In this document: positions 28,366-35,936 of the stretch, in pieces
Position numbering within the stretch: the first letter of the stretch is position 1
Layout of the letters: each line of letters begins with the position of its first letter
Source of the DNA: Demequina maris
GTDB taxonomy: Bacteria > Actinomycetota > Actinomycetes > Actinomycetales > Demequinaceae
Assembly (NCBI RefSeq): GCF_000971155.1
Contig: NZ_BBLX01000003.1
Location: forward strand, 62,001-126,000
Reading direction: 5' to 3'
Length of the DNA stretch: 64,000 bases
Made by a program: the position numbers and the translations under genes
Notes under the pieces: generated by a model
What the model was told of the DNA's origin: nothing
Seen by the model: the letters and a program-made list of their open reading frames with translations, nothing else
The model's database searches: none

Positions 28366-29631
28366 CTAGATCTGCCCCGCGAACGTCAGCACCAGCAGCG
28401 CCCCGTTGAGCGCGACGATGAGCCCCACCACCGTCCACGCGACCACCTGCGTGGTGCGCGAGTTGACGTGCTCCCCCATGAGCGCGCGGTCGGACGTCAG
28501 GCGCACGAGCGGGATCACCGCGAACGGGATGCCGAGGCTCAGCACCACCTGCGAGATCACGAGCGCCCACGTGGGGTTCGCGCCCGCACCCAGCAGCACG
28601 AGCGCCGGGATCAGCGTGATCGAGCGGCGCAGCCACACGGGGATGTGGCGGTGCAGCAGGCCGCCCATGATCGCGGAGCCCGCGTAGCAGCCGACCGACG
28701 TGGACGCGAGGCCCGAGGCCAGCAGGCCCACCGCGAAGGCGCCCGCGATGATCGGGCCGAGCGCGGACTCGATGGCGGCGTGGGCGCCCTCGATCGAGTC
28801 GGTGCCGGAGACGCCGCGGAGGCTGCCGGCGGCGAGCAGCAGCATCGCGATGTTGACCGAGCCCGCGATGATGAGCGACGCCGCCACGTCCCACTTGCTC
28901 GCGTGGAGCAGGCGGCGCAGGCGCGGCTTGTCGTGGCCCACGCCATGGCGGTCGCGCGACAGCGAGCTGTGGAGGTAGATCACGTGCGGCATCACCGTCG
29001 CGCCGAGCATCGACGCGGCGAGCAGCACGGTGCCGGGGCCCTCGAAGCGGGGCACGAGGCCCGCGGCGGCGCCGCCCCAGTCGGTGTCGGACACCACGAG
29101 GCCCGCCATGAAGCCGATCGCGATGATCGCGAGCAGGAACATGATGACGAGCTCGAACTGACGCTGGCCGTGGCGCGACTGGACCGCGAGCAGCGCGAGC
29201 GAGACCAGGCCGACGATGAGGCCGCCGATCACCAGCGGCAGGTCGAAGAGCAGGTAGAGCGCGAGCGCGCCGCCGATCACCTCGGCGAGGTCCGTCATCG
29301 CGGCGACGATCTCCGCCTGGCCCCAGTAGGCGAGCCGGCCGCGGCGGCCCAGGCGGCCGCGCAGCAGCTCGGGCATCGAGTGCCCGGTCACGAGGCCGAG
29401 CTTCGCGGACGTGTACTGGATCAGCACCGCCATGAGGTTCGACACGACGAGCACCCACACGAGCAGGTAGCCGTACTCGGCGCCCGCGGTGAGGTTGGCG
29501 GCGACGTTGCCGGGGTCGACGTAGGCGACGGCCGCGACGAACGCCGGGCCGATCAGGGTGACGATGCGCCGGATCGGGCCGTGCGTGCGCTCCGCGCGCT
29601 CCCGGTTGCGCTCCACCAGCGTGCTCGACAC
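28366..29631 (-). CDS. mntH: Nramp-family divalent metal (Mn2+/Fe2+) transporter
   Basis: 421 residues with about 11 membrane helices. Nramp metal-site motifs are intact: AYVDPGNVAANLTAGAEYGY in helix 1 and LGATVMPHVIYLHSS in helix 6. It couples proton and manganese (or iron) import across the inner membrane. It reads alone on the minus strand from ATG 29631. A DtxR/MntR-type palindrome 107-126 bases upstream suggests metal-dependent repression. Confidence 0.94.
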   Translation of the reverse strand: MSSTLVERNRERAERTHGPIRRIVTLIGPAFVAAVAYVDPGNVAANLTAGAEYGYLLVWVLVVSNLMAVLIQYTSAKLGLVTGHSMPELLRGRLGRRGRLAYWGQAEIVAAMTDLAEVIGGALALYLLFDLPLVIGGLIVGLVSLALLAVQSRHGQRQFELVIMFLLAIIAIGFMAGLVVSDTDWGGAAAGLVPRFEGPGTVLLAASMLGATVMPHVIYLHSSLSRDRHGVGHDKPRLRRLLHASKWDVAASLIIAGSVNIAMLLLAAGSLRGVSGTDSIEGAHAAIESALGPIIAGAFAVGLLASGLASTSVGCYAGSAIMGGLLHRHIPVWLRRSITLIPALVLLGAGANPTWALVISQVVLSLGIPFAVIPLVRLTSDRALMGEHVNSRTTQVVAWTVVGLIVALNGALLVLTFAGQI

Positions 29632-29737
29632 CCGTCGGTCCCCTCTCGTGCGGTCGTCCGGCGCGGGGCCGGTCGAACGGTCGGTCGGCCCGGTGTCCCG
29701 GGACGGCGCGCGGGCCCGTCCGGGCGCCGTCGCACGA

Positions 29738-29757
29738 AAGTTAGGCTAGCCGAACTT
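29738..29757. promoter_or_regulatory. DtxR/MntR-type operator palindrome upstream of mntH
   Basis: The 20-bp element AAGTTAGGCTAGCCGAACTT is a palindrome except for one pair of positions (AAGTT-n-GGCTAGCC-n-AACTT). It resembles the DtxR/IdeR/MntR operator type (TTAGGTTAGsCTAACCTAA). It lies between divergent mntH and recQ, so a regulator bound here could affect either gene, mntH being the expected target. Confidence 0.6.
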
Positions 29758-29875
29758 CCGCGGTGCGCGAGCCGCAGGAGTGCGCGTGGCGCCGATGCGC
29801 GGCATCGATCGCGCGGATACCTGGGCTGGCGTCGTGGCGTGGAGGGCGGCCCGGCCCGGTGTCGGTGGCGGGCCC

Positions 29876-29881
29876 TACCAT
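29876..29881 (+). promoter_or_regulatory. -10 element of recQ (leaderless layout)
   Basis: TACCAT ends 7 bases before the recQ ATG (29889), and no Shine-Dalgarno is present. No clear -35 can be seen. Confidence 0.4.
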
Positions 29882-29888
29882 CGTGGCC

Positions 29889-32120
29889 ATGGTTCCCGAG
29901 GCTGTTCCCGTGACCGAGGCATCGTCCGCGACCGCCGCATCGTCCCTGCGCGAGGACGCCGAGGCCGCGCTGCGGCGCCTCGTCGGACGGGACGACGTCG
30001 CGCTGCGCGACGACCAGTGGACGGCCATCAACGCCCTGGTGTCGCGGCAGGAGCGCGCGCTCGTGGTGCAGCGCACGGGGTGGGGCAAGTCGGCCGTGTA
30101 CTTCGTCGCCACGCGGCTGCTGCGCGACCGCTGCGCCGGCCCCACCGTGATCGTCTCGCCGCTGCTCGCGCTCATGCGCGACCAGATCGCCGCGGCGGCA
30201 CGGGCCGGCATCCGGGCGGCGACCGTGAACTCGGCGAACGTGACGGAGTGGGAGGACGTGCACGCCGCGATCGCGCGCGGCGAGATCGACGTGCTGCTGT
30301 GCTCGCCCGAGCGGCTCAACAACCCGGCCTTCCGCGACGAGGTGCTGCCAAGGCTCGCAGCCGACGCGGGGCTCGTGGTCATCGACGAGGCGCACTGCAT
30401 CTCCGACTGGGGCCACGACTTCCGCCCCGACTACCGGCGCATCCGGACCCTGCTCGCGGACCTGCCCGCCGGGATCCCGGTGCTCGCGACCACCGCGACC
30501 GCCAATGCGCGCGTGACGGCGGACGTCGCGGAGCAGCTGGGGGTGACCGGCTCGGAGGTGGCGACGGAGGTGCTGGTGCTGCGCGGTCCGCTCGATCGGG
30601 AGTCGCTCCATCTCGCGGTGCTCGACCTGCCGGACCCGGCGGCGCGCGTGGCGTGGCTGGCGCAGTCGCTCGGCTCGATCGAGGGCTCGGGGATCGTCTA
30701 CTGCCTCACCGTGTCCGCGGCGGAGGAGGTCGCGTCGCAGCTCCGCGCGGCGGGGCTCGAGGTCGCGGCCTACACGGGCCAGACCGATCCCGCGGAGCGC
30801 GAGCGGCTCGAGGGCGAGCTCAAGGACAACCGGGTGAAGGCGCTGGTCGCCACGTCGGCGCTGGGGATGGGTTTCGACAAGCCCGACCTCGCGTTCGTGG
30901 TGCACCTGGGCGCGCCGTCGTCGCCCATCGCGTACTACCAGCAGGTGGGGCGCGCCGGCCGCGGCGTCGCGCGCGCCGTGGTCGTGCTGCTGCCGGGCAA
31001 GGAGGACCGCGCGATCTGGGAATGGTTCGGCTCACAGGCCTTCCCGCCGGAGGACACGGTGCGTGCGACGCTCGCGGCGCTCTCCCCCGACGCCGCGACC
31101 TCGATCCCCGCGCTCGAGGCGCGCGTGGACCTGCGCCGGTCACGGCTCGAGGCGATGCTCAAGGTGCTCGACGTCGACGGCGCGGTCCGCCGCGTGCAGG
31201 GCGGCTGGATCGCGACGGGCGCGCCATGGGAGTACGACGCGGAGCGCTACGCGCGGGTCGCGGCGGCGCGGCGGTCCGAGGAGGCCACGATGCTCGCCTA
31301 CGAGCGGCTCGAGCCGGGCGCGGCGGGGTCGTGCCGCATGGCGTTCCTGCGCGGAGTGCTGGACGACCCGGAGCTCGAGGACGGCTGGACGTGCGGACGA
31401 TGCGACGCGTGCGGCGGGGTGTCGCTGCCCGAGGCGCCCTCGGCCGAGGCGGTCGAGGCGGCGCAGGCGGGGCTCGACCGCGTGGGCGTCGAGGTGGTCG
31501 CGCGCCGGCAGTGGCCCACGGGGCTAGGCGCCCTGGGGCTGGACCTGCGCGGGCGCATCCCCGCCGACGAGCAGGCGGCGCCCGGGCGGGCCGTCGCCCG
31601 GCTCGACGGGCTCGGGTGGTCGGTGCAGCTGCGCGAGCTGCTCGAATCGCGGACCGAGAACGGGCTGCCCGTCGACGGCGAGACGCCCGTGCCGCTGCGG
31701 ACCGCGGCCGTGCGCGTGCTGCGCGACTGGGAGGCGCTGTGGGTCGACGGCGGCTCCGCCACGGTGATCGACGGCGTGGTCGCGGTGCGGTCCGTGTCGC
31801 GGCCCGTGCTGGTCGACCACCTGGCGCGAGGGCTCGCGCGGTGGCTCGAGGTGCCGTTCGTGGGCTCCGTCGGGCCGGTGCCCGAGCGCGAGGCGCCGGA
31901 GCGGCACGACGTGAACTCGGCGATCCGGCTCGCGGGCGTGGTGCGGCGCCTCGGGCTGGAGGTCTCGCCCGATGCCGAGGCGGGCGCACGGCTCGCCGGC
32001 GGGCGGCTGCTCCTCGTCGACGACTCCACCGACTCCGGCTGGACCCTCACCGTCGCGTCACGCCTCCTGCTGCGGGCGGGCGCGGAGGCGGTGCACCCGT
32101 TCGTGCTCGGGGTGCGGTAG
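29889..32120 (+). CDS. RecQ-family DNA helicase with phosphoribosyltransferase-like C-terminus
   Basis: 743 residues from ATG 29889. The SF2 helicase core has VVQRTGWGKSAVYF (motif I), VVIDEAHCISDWGHDFRPDY (motif II), TTATAN (III) and YYQQVGRAGRG (VI). A zinc cluster follows (SCRMAF and WTCGRCDACGG). The C-terminal 180 residues have a PRPP-binding-like motif GRLLLVDDSTDSGWT, typical of phosphoribosyltransferases, instead of an HRDC domain. The 10-20 N-terminal residues (EASSATAASS) encode two GCATCGTCC copies 18 bases apart, which looks like DNA-level rather than protein-level constraint. It unwinds DNA in repair; the tail's role is unknown. Confidence 0.88.
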   Translation: MVPEAVPVTEASSATAASSLREDAEAALRRLVGRDDVALRDDQWTAINALVSRQERALVVQRTGWGKSAVYFVATRLLRDRCAGPTVIVSPLLALMRDQIAAAARAGIRAATVNSANVTEWEDVHAAIARGEIDVLLCSPERLNNPAFRDEVLPRLAADAGLVVIDEAHCISDWGHDFRPDYRRIRTLLADLPAGIPVLATTATANARVTADVAEQLGVTGSEVATEVLVLRGPLDRESLHLAVLDLPDPAARVAWLAQSLGSIEGSGIVYCLTVSAAEEVASQLRAAGLEVAAYTGQTDPAERERLEGELKDNRVKALVATSALGMGFDKPDLAFVVHLGAPSSPIAYYQQVGRAGRGVARAVVVLLPGKEDRAIWEWFGSQAFPPEDTVRATLAALSPDAATSIPALEARVDLRRSRLEAMLKVLDVDGAVRRVQGGWIATGAPWEYDAERYARVAAARRSEEATMLAYERLEPGAAGSCRMAFLRGVLDDPELEDGWTCGRCDACGGVSLPEAPSAEAVEAAQAGLDRVGVEVVARRQWPTGLGALGLDLRGRIPADEQAAPGRAVARLDGLGWSVQLRELLESRTENGLPVDGETPVPLRTAAVRVLRDWEALWVDGGSATVIDGVVAVRSVSRPVLVDHLARGLARWLEVPFVGSVGPVPEREAPERHDVNSAIRLAGVVRRLGLEVSPDAEAGARLAGGRLLLVDDSTDSGWTLTVASRLLLRAGAEAVHPFVLGVR

Positions 32121-32193
32121 GCGCATCGTCCGGCGGTCGTGAGCGGGCGCGGCGGACGCGGTGGTGGGCGGGCGCGTCGGCGCCCGGACGCGC

Positions 32194-32225
32194 GGAGGGG
32201 GCGCCGCGTGTTCGACGCCCCCTCC
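32194..32225. terminator. bidirectional hairpin between recQ and the secreted repeat protein
   Basis: GGAGGGGGCG (32194-32203) and CGCCCCCTCC (32216-32225) form a perfect 10-bp stem with a 12-base loop. It lies between two convergent genes, 73 bases after the recQ stop and 17 bases after the stop of the minus-strand gene, so it could serve both. Confidence 0.5.
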
Positions 32226-32241
32226 GTGCGATGGCTCGCGG

Positions 32242-33930
32242 CTACGAGACGCGCGTGAGCTTCCCGCAGCCGAACGACGTGAGGTACTCGCCCTTGGCGA
32301 CGGTGACCTCGACGGGGTCGCCCACCTCGTAGTACGCCTCCTGCGTCGCCACGTCCATGACGCCGAGCGGCGCGCTCTCGACGATGATGACGCACATCTC
32401 GAACGGCTCGCCAGCGAAGCTGAAGCCGGTGGCCGCGGGGCTGCGGTACGTGCCCGCCTTGATGTCGGTGCCGACCGCGTAGGTGCCGACCTTCGCGGTC
32501 ACGGAGCTCTTGTTCGCGCCGGTGCCGTCGAAGCGGGTCCAGCCGCCGCAGTCCTCGGTGTAGAACCACTTGTCGGTCGACTTGATGGTGACGTAGGAGC
32601 GGCCGAGGCCGATGTTCGAGCCGTTGAGGGCGTCGGTGTCGTACGACTTGGCCGACAGGCGCTCCCAGTAGCAGATGCCCGTGCCGGTGCGGTAGTACGT
32701 GCCGGGCTTGATGTCCGTGCCGACGCGGTAGTAGCCGTCCTTCACCGCCACCTCGGGGCGCGCCTTGACCGTGACGGTCGCGGCGGACTTCTTGGTGACC
32801 GTGGCGAAGGCGGTCTTGCGGTACGTCACCTTGACGGCGATGCGCTTGCCCGCGTCGACGTTCTTGAGCGCGTACGTCGCCTTGGTGGCGCCCGCGATCG
32901 GGTTGCCGTTGCGCAGCCACTGGAAGGACTTCGCGACGGTCGACGGCTTGACCGTGCCCGTGCGGGCGGTGAGGGTCGAGCCGGCGCGGACCGTGCCGGT
33001 GATCGTCGGCGTGGGCGCCACGATGGTGCCCTTCGCGATCGCGGAGGTCGCGCCCGAGGTGCGGGACACGGTCGCGTAGCCGCTCTTGCGGCCGGTCACG
33101 GTGACCGCGATGCGGGCGCCGAGGTCCTTGGCCTTGAGCGCGTAGGTGCGGTTCGTGGCGCCGGAGATCGCGACGCCGTCGCGCTTCCACTCGTACGAGA
33201 ACGACGCGGTGGGCGACCACGGCTTGACGTTCGCGGTGAGCGTCTTGCCGACGGCGCGGGTCCCGGAGATGGTCGGCGCGGCGGTGGTCGAGAACGCCTT
33301 CTTCACGGTCGCCGACGCCTTCGCGATCGACACCTGCGTGAGGTAGCCGGGCTGGCTGCGCACGACGCGCACCGAGAGCACGTGGCCGGCGTCGATGGAC
33401 TTGACCGTGTACGTACGGGCGGTCGCGCCGGTGATGGCCTTGCCGTCGCGGCGCCACTGGACGGTGACGTCGCCGGTGGCCGGCAGGGCCGCCGTGAGCG
33501 TCCTGCCGACGACGAGCACGCCCGTGATCGAGGTCGTGAAGGCGTCGAGGACGCCGGCCGACACCGCGAACGGCTCCGACCAGGCGACGCCGTCGGGCGC
33601 ATCGGTGAGGTGCGCGGTCACCTTGAGCTGGAGGGCGCCGTCGAGGTCGGCGGCGGCGATCGTGTAGCTGTCGCCGGTCCCGACCGGCGCATCGTCCACG
33701 AACCACTCGTAGTCGAAGGTCTCGGGCTCGGGCGTCCAGATGCCCGGCTGGGCGGTCACGGTCTCGCCCACGAGGTAGGCGCCGCCGATGCTCGGCTGCT
33801 CGGTGTTCTGCGGTGCGTCCGCGGCGCGGGCGGCGGCCGGGACGAGGAAGGTCAGGGCCGCCGCGAGCGCGAGGATGCTCGCGATCAGGCGTCCGGACGG
33901 GCGCGCGGGCGCGCCTGCAACAGTGGTCAT
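32242..33930 (-). CDS. secreted multi-repeat surface protein
   Basis: 562 residues from ATG 33930 with GGGGGA upstream. A Sec signal peptide ends near AARAADAP. Four Ig-like repeats of about 85-95 residues follow (each with a W-R-x-G or W-K-R-D-G core: YEWFVDD, VQWRRDGKAI, YEWKRDGVAI, FQWLRNGNPI). Then come two C-terminal repeats of about 80 residues with VGTDIKPGTYYRTGTG / VGTDIKAGTYRSPAATG and paired Cys. No LPxTG anchor or catalytic motif is visible. The repeats resemble adhesion or sugar-binding modules of actinobacterial exoproteins. It stands between recQ and hisD and may be part of an insertion that split the his genes. Confidence 0.78.
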   Translation of the reverse strand: MTTVAGAPARPSGRLIASILALAAALTFLVPAAARAADAPQNTEQPSIGGAYLVGETVTAQPGIWTPEPETFDYEWFVDDAPVGTGDSYTIAAADLDGALQLKVTAHLTDAPDGVAWSEPFAVSAGVLDAFTTSITGVLVVGRTLTAALPATGDVTVQWRRDGKAITGATARTYTVKSIDAGHVLSVRVVRSQPGYLTQVSIAKASATVKKAFSTTAAPTISGTRAVGKTLTANVKPWSPTASFSYEWKRDGVAISGATNRTYALKAKDLGARIAVTVTGRKSGYATVSRTSGATSAIAKGTIVAPTPTITGTVRAGSTLTARTGTVKPSTVAKSFQWLRNGNPIAGATKATYALKNVDAGKRIAVKVTYRKTAFATVTKKSAATVTVKARPEVAVKDGYYRVGTDIKPGTYYRTGTGICYWERLSAKSYDTDALNGSNIGLGRSYVTIKSTDKWFYTEDCGGWTRFDGTGANKSSVTAKVGTYAVGTDIKAGTYRSPAATGFSFAGEPFEMCVIIVESAPLGVMDVATQEAYYEVGDPVEVTVAKGEYLTSFGCGKLTRVS

Positions 33931-34090
33931 GGGTCCCCCAGAGGAAAGCCGCCGACGGTGGCGGTGAGGTGATCATGACAGGTGCGGCGACCCGCGACGT
34001 ACATCCGGTGACAAAACCGACACGGCGTGTCGCGAGGGCAGGTCGCAGGACAGTCCGTCGCGGGTGCGGGCGGGGGCCCTCCCCGCGCGA

Positions 34091-35395
34091 TCAGCCCTCG
34101 AGGCGCGCCTGGATCGCGGCGCCGTGCGCCGGCAGGTCCTCCGCCTCCGCGAGCGCCACGACCTTCTCCCCCACCTGGGCGAGCGCGTCGGCGCTGTAGT
34201 CGATGAACGAGACCGCCTTGAGGAAGGCCGTGACGCCCAGGCCCGACGCGAACCGCGCCGTGCCGCCGGTGGGCAGCACGTGGTTCGAGCCCGCGAGGTA
34301 GTCGCCGAGCGGCACCGGCGAGTGCTCGCCGACGAAGATCGCGCCCGCGTTGCGGATGCGGCCGGCGACCTCCCGCGCGTCGACGGTGTGGATCTCGAGG
34401 TGCTCGGCCCCGTAGGCGTCCGCGACCGCGACCGACTGATCGATGCCCGAGGTCAGGATGACGGCGCTCTGGCGCCCCGTGAGCGCCTCCTTGGTGCGCG
34501 CGAGGTGCCTGGTGGCGTCCGTGAGCACGCCGAGCTCGCGCTCGACGGCCTCGGCCAGCTCGGGCGAGTCGGTGATGAGCACGGAGCCGGCCATGGGGTC
34601 GTGCTCGGCCTGGCTGAGCAGGTCGGCGGCGACGTAGCGCGCGTTGGCGGTGCGGTCCGCGATCACGGCAATCTCGGTGGGACCCGCCTCCGAGTCGATG
34701 CCGACCAGCCCGTTGACCGCGCGCTTGGCGGCGGCGACGTAGACGTTGCCCGGACCGGTGATGACGTCGACCGGGTCGCACAGACCCTCGACGCCGTGCG
34801 CGAGCATGGCGATCGCCTGGGCGCCGCCGACCGCGTACACCTCGGTCACCCCGAGCAGCGCGCACGCCGCGAGGATGGTCGGGTGCGGCAGCCCGTCGAA
34901 GGCGCGCTGCGGCGGGCTCGTCACCGCGATCGACGGCACGCCCGCCGCCTGCGCGGTGACGACGTTCATCACGACCGAGCTCGGGTACACGGCGAGGCCG
35001 CCCGGCACGTAGAGGCCCACGCGCCCGACGGGGATCCAGCGCTGGGACACGGTCGCGCCGGGCGCGAGCTCGACGTCGACCGGCGGCGGCACCGTGGCGC
35101 GGTGGAAGCGGCCCACGCGGTCGATGGCCTCCTCGAGGCCGTCGCGCACCGCGGGGTCGAGGGTCTCGAGGGCGTGGGTGATCGCGTCGGCGGGCACCCG
35201 GAGGTGCTCCGGGACGACGCGGTCGAAGCGCTCGCCGAGCTCGCGCAGCGCGTGCTCGCCGCGCACGCGGACGTCCTCGATGATGGGCTCGACGACCGCG
35301 AGCGCGTCGCCGACGTTGACGTCGGCGCGCGGCACGACGTCGAGCAGCTCGCGGGCGGAGAGGTCCTGGTCGCGCAGATCGATCCTGGAAAGCAC
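34091..35395 (-). CDS. hisD: histidinol dehydrogenase
   Basis: 434 residues from GTG 35395. HisD features: [55 protein letters not shown], the zinc-ligand region [13 protein letters not shown] and [15 protein letters not shown]-like ending (written [11 protein letters not shown]). It oxidises histidinol to histidine with NAD. It directly follows the DUF4260 gene (9-base gap). The rest of the his genes start at 28277, so the operon is split. Confidence 0.96.
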   Translation of the reverse strand: MLSRIDLRDQDLSARELLDVVPRADVNVGDALAVVEPIIEDVRVRGEHALRELGERFDRVVPEHLRVPADAITHALETLDPAVRDGLEEAIDRVGRFHRATVPPPVDVELAPGATVSQRWIPVGRVGLYVPGGLAVYPSSVVMNVVTAQAAGVPSIAVTSPPQRAFDGLPHPTILAACALLGVTEVYAVGGAQAIAMLAHGVEGLCDPVDVITGPGNVYVAAAKRAVNGLVGIDSEAGPTEIAVIADRTANARYVAADLLSQAEHDPMAGSVLITDSPELAEAVERELGVLTDATRHLARTKEALTGRQSAVILTSGIDQSVAVADAYGAEHLEIHTVDAREVAGRIRNAGAIFVGEHSPVPLGDYLAGSNHVLPTGGTARFASGLGVTAFLKAVSFIDYSADALAQVGEKVVALAEAEDLPAHGAAIQARLEG

Positions 35396-35404
35396 GGGTC
35401 GAGT

Positions 35405-35782
35405 CTACTGACCCGGACGGCCCCCGCCCTTGCCGATCCAGCCCAGGTGGGTGTGCTGGAAGTCGTCGGGCAGCTTCAGCCCGTAGCCGAGGGCGCGGTC
35501 CACCGCGACGTGGAAGGCCCAGCACAGGGCGACGAGCCCGAGCGCCGGCAGGTCGGCGACGAGGGCGATCGCGCCGAGCGCGGCCGGCACCGCGTAGTTG
35601 TGGGCCGCGTTGTAGAGCGCCGCGCCGACCCGCGGACCCGCGGCGTAGCCCGCCGCCGAGAGGTCGAAGGCGAGGAACAGCGCGAGCGGCCACCACCACG
35701 AGAAGCCCAGGACGAGCACCGCGACGTAGGCGGCGACGGCGACGACCGCTCCCTCGAGGCGCTGCCAGGCGATCGGCGTCAT
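35405..35782 (-). CDS. DUF4260-family membrane protein
   Basis: 125 residues from ATG 35782. Three to four hydrophobic helices (AVVAVAAYVAVLVLGF, WWPLALFLAFDLSAAGY, AALGAIALVADLPALGLVAL) and the family segments ALYNAAHNYAVP, FHVAVDRALGYGLK and FQHTHLGWIG. DUF4260 proteins are small integral membrane proteins of unknown function. The gene is between dnaE and hisD on the same strand. Confidence 0.82.
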   Translation of the reverse strand: MTPIAWQRLEGAVVAVAAYVAVLVLGFSWWWPLALFLAFDLSAAGYAAGPRVGAALYNAAHNYAVPAALGAIALVADLPALGLVALCWAFHVAVDRALGYGLKLPDDFQHTHLGWIGKGGGRPGQ

Positions 35783-35910
35783 GCCCCCAGCGTCGCCCAG
35801 TTCCCCGCAGGAGTCGAGGATCTCCGGAGAGCGTCGCTCACTTCCCCCAAGCCGAGGTGGGGTGGGGATGGCGCCGGGGCGCGCTGGAGACCGGGCGGGG
35901 GTGGGACTGC

Positions 35911-35931
35911 GCGGGGGCGGCGAACCCCCGC
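35911..35931 (-). terminator. hairpin after dnaE
   Basis: GCGGGGG (35911-35917) pairs with CCCCCGC (35925-35931) with a 7-base loop. It starts 6 bases after the dnaE stop codon on the minus strand and lacks a T tract. Confidence 0.4.
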
Positions 35932-35936
35932 TTCGC

